DNA of 64,000 bases from Lotus japonicus (taxonomy: Eukaryota > Streptophyta > Magnoliopsida > Fabales > Fabaceae), in the NCBI RefSeq assembly GCF_012489685.1, contig NC_080041.1:25223780-25287779 (forward strand), in the 5' to 3' direction. The notes beneath the pieces are model-generated. The model worked only from the letters and a program-made list of their open reading frames with translations. It did no database searches and was not told the origin of the DNA. Both the position numbers and the translations under genes were made by a program. Below are positions 58,331 to 64,000 of this stretch, in pieces; position 1 is the first letter of the stretch, and every line of letters starts with the position of its first letter.

Positions 58331-60390
58331 TCTATATACTTTATAAAAGAAAATCGTTATGCACAACATTATAACACATGACACTCTAAGAATGACTTTC
58401 CTCACACTCATCTCTCTGGCTGACAAGTGTCACAGCCAGAGAGACTTTCGCACATTAAATACACACATTAATACACCTATTTAATTATTTTTAATTATAC
58501 AAATTAATTTTCCTCTAATTTGTCACCTAATAAATTAGCACCTATTAAATGGACTCTCACAAATACAATTCATGCACAGCCCACCAAAAGCCCACAACCA
58601 TAAAACAATTAAAAGGACCATATTTTCACAAGAAACACAAAAAACATTCAGACTTGGAAAATTAGTATTAAATGCAACCACAACGTTACTATTGTTTTGA
58701 CAATCAGGTATCTGAATGTTAAATGCTTGACTTTTTCACCCGTGATTCCACGTTTTGCTGCTTGACGTTTTTTCAATCATATTTGAAAATCCCACGTTTT
58801 TTCAATCACATTTCCACAATTCCATGCGGGCCATTCAATATGCTTGACTTTTTAATTTTGAACGAATAAATGATGGAATCATGGCCAGATTCTTTTATAA
58901 AATATATGATACAATTAATTTTTAAAATAAATGGTATATCCGTTTTTTTTTAAAATCACATTTGAAAGAATTTTTTACATTTTAATGCAATGACAATTTG
59001 TTTAAGAAAATTCTTTTTCGAATTTCGTTGATTAATTCTAAACAGTTTAATTATAACCGTTGATTACCATCACTTAATTTAATTATATATCATTGAAAAT
59101 TTTAAACATTTAATTCGTTGACATATTTAAAAAAATCATAATATAACATTTAATACTAATTACTATTTAAAAAACAGAAAATGTTGTTTTCCTTATTTAA
59201 CATAAATTTAATTTAATTGAATTAAAATTATTTTATTACACATCAATACTAGGCCAAAAATTCAAATAGTCTTGCAATTAATTATGAGCCAAAATTACGT
59301 TATTAACTTTATTTCTAATTAATGATTTCTAATTTTAAAGCAATAATTAAGGTGATTAATGATTCTAAAATAATTAATCCAAGTAAGTTTTATTTCCCTA
59401 GTTACAAAGTCATTAATTTTCGAAAAAGTCAAAATAATTAAACATAATTTGCGTGTGTGGAAAATTAAAAAATAAAGCTGATTATATGTTTGTATAAAAC
59501 GTTTTTTAGAAATACGGTTGTATGTACTATACTGTACGAACTATGTACTTGAACTAATTAATACATGTATATGTATACACACATCCTATAAAAACTTCCA
59601 CGGGGAAAAACATTTTGCATAAAAAATAATTCATGTAAACACTAATAATTTCTGCTAACTCTTTATTACCCTTCGACCCTTATGTCTCATAGCTCTTACC
59701 ACTTTTGCAACTCTTGGTAACAATTTTTCATCTAATTTAAGTTTGTTTTTTACAATCTTAAAAATGTTTTTCACAAAATATTTATGATTAAATATATGAA
59801 GTTTTTTTCAAATTTTACAAGTTGTGTGATACTCATTGTTATTTTGCTTGGTTGAATACTCATTTTTTGCGATTGTCGATTCATTATTACGTGCCTAAAT
59901 AATGAGATCAATATTCACCGAGCAACGCACAGGGTAAAACGCTAGTTTTATTATAAAAAAAGAAATGAATTAAATACAATTAAAATTGATAAAATAGCAA
60001 TAATGTCGTGTTCTATTTTGTTATAAATAAGTCAAGAATTAAAATCAATTAATTTTACCGTAAATAAATTCAGATTTAAAAGCAATTAATATTTAATAAA
60101 TGCGTTGACTAAATCAAAAATTTATAATTTGAATCACCAACCAATGTCGTCATTAATTTTGCTATAAATATGGTAACGAATTGAATACAATTAAATGAGA
60201 TTAAAGAGAAACAATTTCATGTTCTATTTTGCTACAAATTAGTTAAGAATTAAAAACTATTAATTTTCCATAAATAAATTCAGAACAAAAAAAATTAATA
60301 TTTAATAATCAATATTCACCGAGCAATTTAAAATTTGAATTACTAACCAATGTCGTCATTTATTTTGCTACAAATGAGGAAATGAATTGA
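58130..60390. repeat. AT-rich tandem repeat of about 170 bp, split by a Helitron
   Basis: Units with the order TAAATTCAGAATTAAAAGC, ATTTAATAAATGC, TTTGACTAAA, ACTAACCAATGTCGTCATTA and TTTTGCTATAAA recur at about 58130-58330, 60020-60180 and 60200-60390. The first unit is interrupted at its CATTAA/TTTT step by the Helitron 58331-59945. Confidence 0.75.
58331..59945 (+). mobile_element. Non-autonomous Helitron
   Basis: Begins TCTATATACTTTATAAAAG after host A and ends CAACGCACAGGGTAAAACG-CTAG (59942-59945) before host T, with a degenerate terminal hairpin. The start and a subterminal block (CTGGCTGACAAGTGTCACAG at 58420) match the Helitron at 26944-32540, though this copy has no coding sequence. 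The flanks CATTAA and TTTTATTATAAA rejoin to CATTAATTTTATTATAAA, matching the uninterrupted repeat unit CATTAATTTTGCTATAAA at about 60150, a paralogous empty site. Confidence 0.92.
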
Positions 60391-60447
60391 ATACAATTAA
60401 AATGAATTAAATAGAAATAATGTCTTATTCTATTTATCTATAAATTT

Positions 60448-60766
60448 GGACTGGGCGAGACCCTATGGTCCGTCGGCCAGGCGCGCGAGCCAGGGCGACG
60501 TACAAGCCAGGAAATTGAGCCTTCACCCAGGAGGCCCAACCGGCCCATTAAGAGAAGTTAGGGGCGCCAAGCCCAACCCCCAAATCGATAAATAGGGGAC
60601 GGTTGCCAATTGTAAGGGACTCTTAGCTCATTTGAGAAATAACAAGCTTGAAATTCAGTTATTTTCTCTCTCTAAGCGGTTACGCTCTAAACTCTTTCTA
60701 GATTTTCACATCACGATCCTTTCACTATGGGTACCGTACCTCATCTCTATGTTCTTGGATAGAACA
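60448..60766 (+). repeat. Gypsy-type LTR fragment, plus orientation
   Basis: GC-richer than its surroundings, with a TATA-like ATAAATA at 60588-60594 and a long leader, ending GATAGAACA. The next bases TTTGGCGC (60767-60774) match the start of the sequence that usually follows the 5' LTR in one Gypsy lineage (ACATTTGGCGCCG). The internal region is cut off there by the next LTR. The left boundary is uncertain. Confidence 0.6.
60588..60594 (+). promoter_or_regulatory. TATA-like box of the Gypsy-type LTR fragment
   Basis: ATAAATA followed by GGGGACGG about 170 bp before the LTR end, consistent with the U3/R border. Confidence 0.35.
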
Positions 60767-61716
60767 TTTGGCGCTATAACACCCCGATTTCGGTGGCGTC
60801 ACTTTAGTAACCAAAAGTAAACTTAATGCGGAAAAACGTGAATATTTTTTTTTGATAATAACTAAGACGAGACTGAATTAAATAAAACCCAACAATAACA
60901 AAATCAGAACTAATATATAATACATAAACAGCCCCCGCTGTAGTACTAACCTCGTCACGAGTAAACCTCCAGTGACGGAAAGAAAAGTGTAGCGCCCGAA
61001 GGCAATATGTACAGACTGAAAATAAAGGTGAAGTGTCCGCAACACCATCCCTCAAAACTGAAAATCAGCTGGCCCATCGGCCTGAAGCAAGACCTCCTAA
61101 GTCCAACCAACTCTCTGTGATTCCTGTTAAGAAACCACACAAAAGCTATAGGTGGGAAGCTACCCTGTCCCAAAAGAAACAAATGATGTTCAGAGCTAAG
61201 ACTCTACTCCTACACTAATCCCATCTTGAGGAGCTCACACCAGCACCAAAACCTACATGCTAGCATGATCGTCGTCCGAATTCGAAATCCAGAACGACCT
61301 AGTCTATGTACACCATCCGTCATCCTCTCGCTACCGCGACGCGCTCCTGTTCCAGCATCCCAACCTAATTTCCCCCGAAGGGTAAACCATGGTGAACCAG
61401 TCCGCAATACTCATCTGACAAAAGGCGTTGTCCGCCAAAACACACACAGAAGACGCGAGGGTCAACTCTAAAGAACTATGTAGATAATAAACCCAATAGG
61501 TACAAATAATATATAGCCACTTAGGCTTATAACTAGAGATATCATTCCTAGGGTTGCATGTTCCACCAAATCATAATGACAATAATAACATTTAGCATGT
61601 TCCAAGTAAGTTTATCAAATAGCAACCACACTCATCAACTAAGTCAGTATGCATGTTGCGTGATATGTATGCAGGTTAACCCAGTCAACCAATATGCAAT
61701 CCGGAAACGGATGGGC

Positions 61717-61935
61717 ATCAAAACGGATCAATCCTAGCACCAGCAACGGTGAGCCCATTTCTGCCCGCGTGCCTCTTACACCAAGCAAAGGTATGGACAA
61801 CAACGAGTCAATCCTAGCACCAGCAACGGTGGGACCATTTCCGCTCGCGTGCCTCTGGGATGGACATCAACGGATCAATCCTAGCACCAGCAACGGTGGG
61901 ACCATTTCCGCCCGCGTGTCTCTTACACCAAACCA
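61717..61935. repeat. Three-copy tandem repeat of about 70-80 bp in the long LTR
   Basis: ATCCTAGCACCAGCAACGGT begins at 61731, 61811 and 61878, followed each time by a CCATTTC(T/C)GC(C/T)CGCGTG block. Spacing is 80 and 67 bases, the third copy having lost part of the unit. Confidence 0.9.
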
Positions 61936-62234
61936 AGGTAGCCAGATCAGCCGTAACCCGTAGGTCTGCCATTTCGGTCTGCTACAAGAGACGTCTACAA
62001 ACGCTCTTTCACGGCATTCCGGGTCTTATGACCATTTTGGAAACCGACGAGGTCCAGAGTACGTCCTGTGTTAATACCTCATTAATGTTGCATGTATGCA
62101 AAATGATTAGTCAAACAACGTCTCCGTCCTCACTCGACACGTCGCCACGTGTTCTAGGGAAGTTAAAGTCTCTAAAAGCTTACCCTAAGGTAAAGTCGAT
62201 TCTGCGACAAAAGACACACTTCACAACACACATC

Positions 62235-62395
62235 GCTGCTCCAACAGCACAAGAGTATCACATACTCGGGAACTAACGGTTCCCCGGACTTATCCCCAGG
62301 ATAGCCCAACAACATCGCTGCTCCAACAGCACAACAACCAACGCTGCTCCAACAGCACAACAACCAACGCTGCTCCAACAGCACAACAACAACAG
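62235..62395. repeat. GCTGCTCCAACAGCACAA short tandem array in the long LTR
   Basis: GCTGCTCCAACAGCACAA occurs at about 62235, 62318, 62343 and 62369; the last three are spaced about 26 bases with CAACCAAC between them. Confidence 0.9.
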
Positions 62396-63913
62396 ACTCA
62401 ACACTTGGATCCGACGACACTTCTCGTTTTCCAAACTATGATTTTCATCCAAAGCCTCCTTTCGAGATTATTACCCTTACTTAAAGATTTAGAGGTTTTT
62501 TAATGTCTTATGAATTTTCTTTTCAAAATAATATCCTTTTTAGTCTTATCGCAATTCCTATAAGTTCTCGGGATCTTCGAATCCCCAAATGACTCCAGAG
62601 AATGTCTCGATCCATAAACCCTATACAAGGCCCGAACCTCGTTCGTCCTATCAAACTTTCTCAAAACTCTCAAAATAAAATCGGCATGACCTGCCCGCTA
62701 TTCTCACCATTCAGAATCTCAGATTTTCAGTGTAAAGCATATTTAAATCATCACAATCAACAACATGTCATATATCAATAAATCGCATCATAAACACTTA
62801 GCACTTAGCATATAAAGCATGCACCACACATCCTAGATTACCCACATAGCACATAGCATGTAAGTCAATCTTCAAAAACATTCAGTAGATGAATCATCTA
62901 CATTGTCAGCCGAAGCCTCAGAAAACATTTTCAATCACACACAATCTCAGTGCATAAACAGTAAACAATGTCGAAATATCGACCCTAAGCATTAACTAGA
63001 GATTCAGTGAGAAGCCCTCACCTGAAGGTTCTCCAGCAAAAACTTCAAACTCTTCTTCACAAGCAAGGTGTTGATCCTCAGGAAATTCCTCAAAATCACC
63101 TTTAGAACAAAACCACAAAAATCAATCAGAATCTATCGGAAACTAAGCTATCGATACTTACTAAGGTTACTCGAAGTAATCTATACTCTAAGGTACGATA
63201 AACTAGCGCGAAAAGACAAGTTTTCGGAAAAGGAAATTTCCTCCTCCCCCCTTATAGCTCTCGGCCACTATAGGTAATTGTAGGGTTCGATTTTTCTTCG
63301 ATCAAACTTGGTTCCTATGCTTTCATAAGCCGTAACTAAGGGTATTCTGAACTCGGAAAAATTATCGGATCAAAAACTGTCGCAGGGGTATTTTGGTCAT
63401 GATTTTTAACTTAGGATTTTCAAAACTGAAATCCCAAAAATAAAATTTTGCAGGGACGTCACCAACGACGTTTATGACAACTAATCCTACTAGCACTAAG
63501 CTAAGGCGATAGTTTTCAGCCTAGAGGTTGGAACTTTACTCAAAAACTACATAAAATGGGTATTTTAGGTTCAAATTGATTCCGGCGGAATTCCGGCGAC
63601 ATAACGGAAAATCTAATCCGACAGAAGTGATCTTGGGCATACATAGAAGAGGTTTAGAATCAGAAATGAAAGATTCAGGATAGTTTTGCAAAAACCCATA
63701 AACTATCCGCTCAGAAAACTCTACAGAAAAGCTATGGAAAAAGCGATCGGAGGTAAGGATTAGCGACTATACCTCGAAACCTTGAAGTAGCAACTGATTG
63801 ATCGACGATCAAGCAAGGTTTGAACAAAAACTCTTCTTCCTTCTTCCTTGGATGAGCTCGCGGATTTGAGGAGAGAAAATGGAGGAAAATTGTGTTTTTT
63901 CTTCCTTTGTTTG

Positions 63914-63923
63914 CTATATATAG
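63914..63923 (-). promoter_or_regulatory. TATA box in the long LTR
   Basis: The self-complementary CTATATATAG suits either strand, but the minus side is followed by a purine-rich untranslated leader continuing into the LTR, which fits the R region of a minus-oriented element. Confidence 0.4.
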
Positions 63924-64000
63924 AAGGTGGAAATTCGCGGGAAAATGAAAGTTCCGCGAATCCGATTTTTCCGGCGTCATTCACCATGAATTCTAAGATA

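Larger units (their letters stand above)
60775..64000 (-). repeat. Very long LTR of a Gypsy-type retrotransposon, minus orientation, continues past window
   Basis: The minus strand ends at 60775 with GGGGTGTTATA, close to the GGGGTGTTACA LTR ending common in plant Gypsy elements. At 63923-63914 a TATA box CTATATATAG is followed downstream on the minus strand by an AG-rich leader. Between them are two tandem repeat blocks. At least 3.2 kb long with no coding frame. It abuts the other LTR fragment, so it is a solo or 3' LTR inserted there. The lineage is inferred from style and not from protein sequence. Confidence 0.6.

Noticed and set aside
62231..62395. CRISPR-like regular repeats
   Set aside because: Units of 26 bp have no unique spacers, and the setting is a plant LTR.
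63732..63987. Minus frames of 75 and 82 codons at the window end
   Set aside because: They lie at the TATA box and leader of the long LTR and look like untranslated sequence.

Overview
This is nuclear DNA of a flowering plant, probably a eudicot and likely a legume. Genes are split by GT-AG introns, intergenic DNA is very AT-rich, and almost all plant transposon classes are present. The legume guess is an inference from the style of the Mutator-like terminal repeats and the LTR repeats; no species can be named from sequence alone.

Host genes, left to right: the 3' part of a GH3 beta-xylosidase gene (+, 1-4570); a SEC14/CRAL-TRIO lipid-transfer gene (+, coding 11641-14404, TATA box near 9031); a plastid-type 2,3-bisphosphoglycerate-dependent phosphoglycerate mutase (-, 15921-17799); a secreted Ole e 1-like protein (-, 22433-23922); and a GH5 exo-1,3-beta-glucosidase-like gene (-, 39825-43408) with a premature stop, a lost splice donor and a 7-nt insertion, so it is called a pseudogene. 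I reconstructed exon borders by reading frame, splice sites and family motifs.

Most of the rest is mobile DNA. The most striking block is 24929-34369. A hAT element with a perfect 8-bp target duplication contains a minus-strand LINE with a 15-bp duplication. That LINE contains a 5.6-kb Helitron inserted precisely between A and T inside the LINE ORF1. The Helitron carries a frameshifted PIF1-type helicase and an apparently intact three-exon gene with two B3-like domains. Next comes a 4.4-kb Mutator-like element (35218-39605; 240-bp terminal repeats, perfect 9-bp duplication) with a transposase gene lacking its DDE core and a convergent GRF zinc-finger/membrane-helix gene. Further right are two hAT elements with perfect 8-bp duplications (44446-45450 and 48282-49034), a LINE with complete ORF2 interrupted by one stop codon (52328-57319), a noncoding Helitron with a paralogous empty site next to it (58331-59945), and two abutting Gypsy-type LTRs, the second running off the window end (60775-64000).

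The genes do not form an operon or pathway; they are independent plant genes with transposons piled into introns and spacers. The long stretches 49043-52318, 57320-58330 and 6721-8900 hold AT-rich DNA with no supportable gene.
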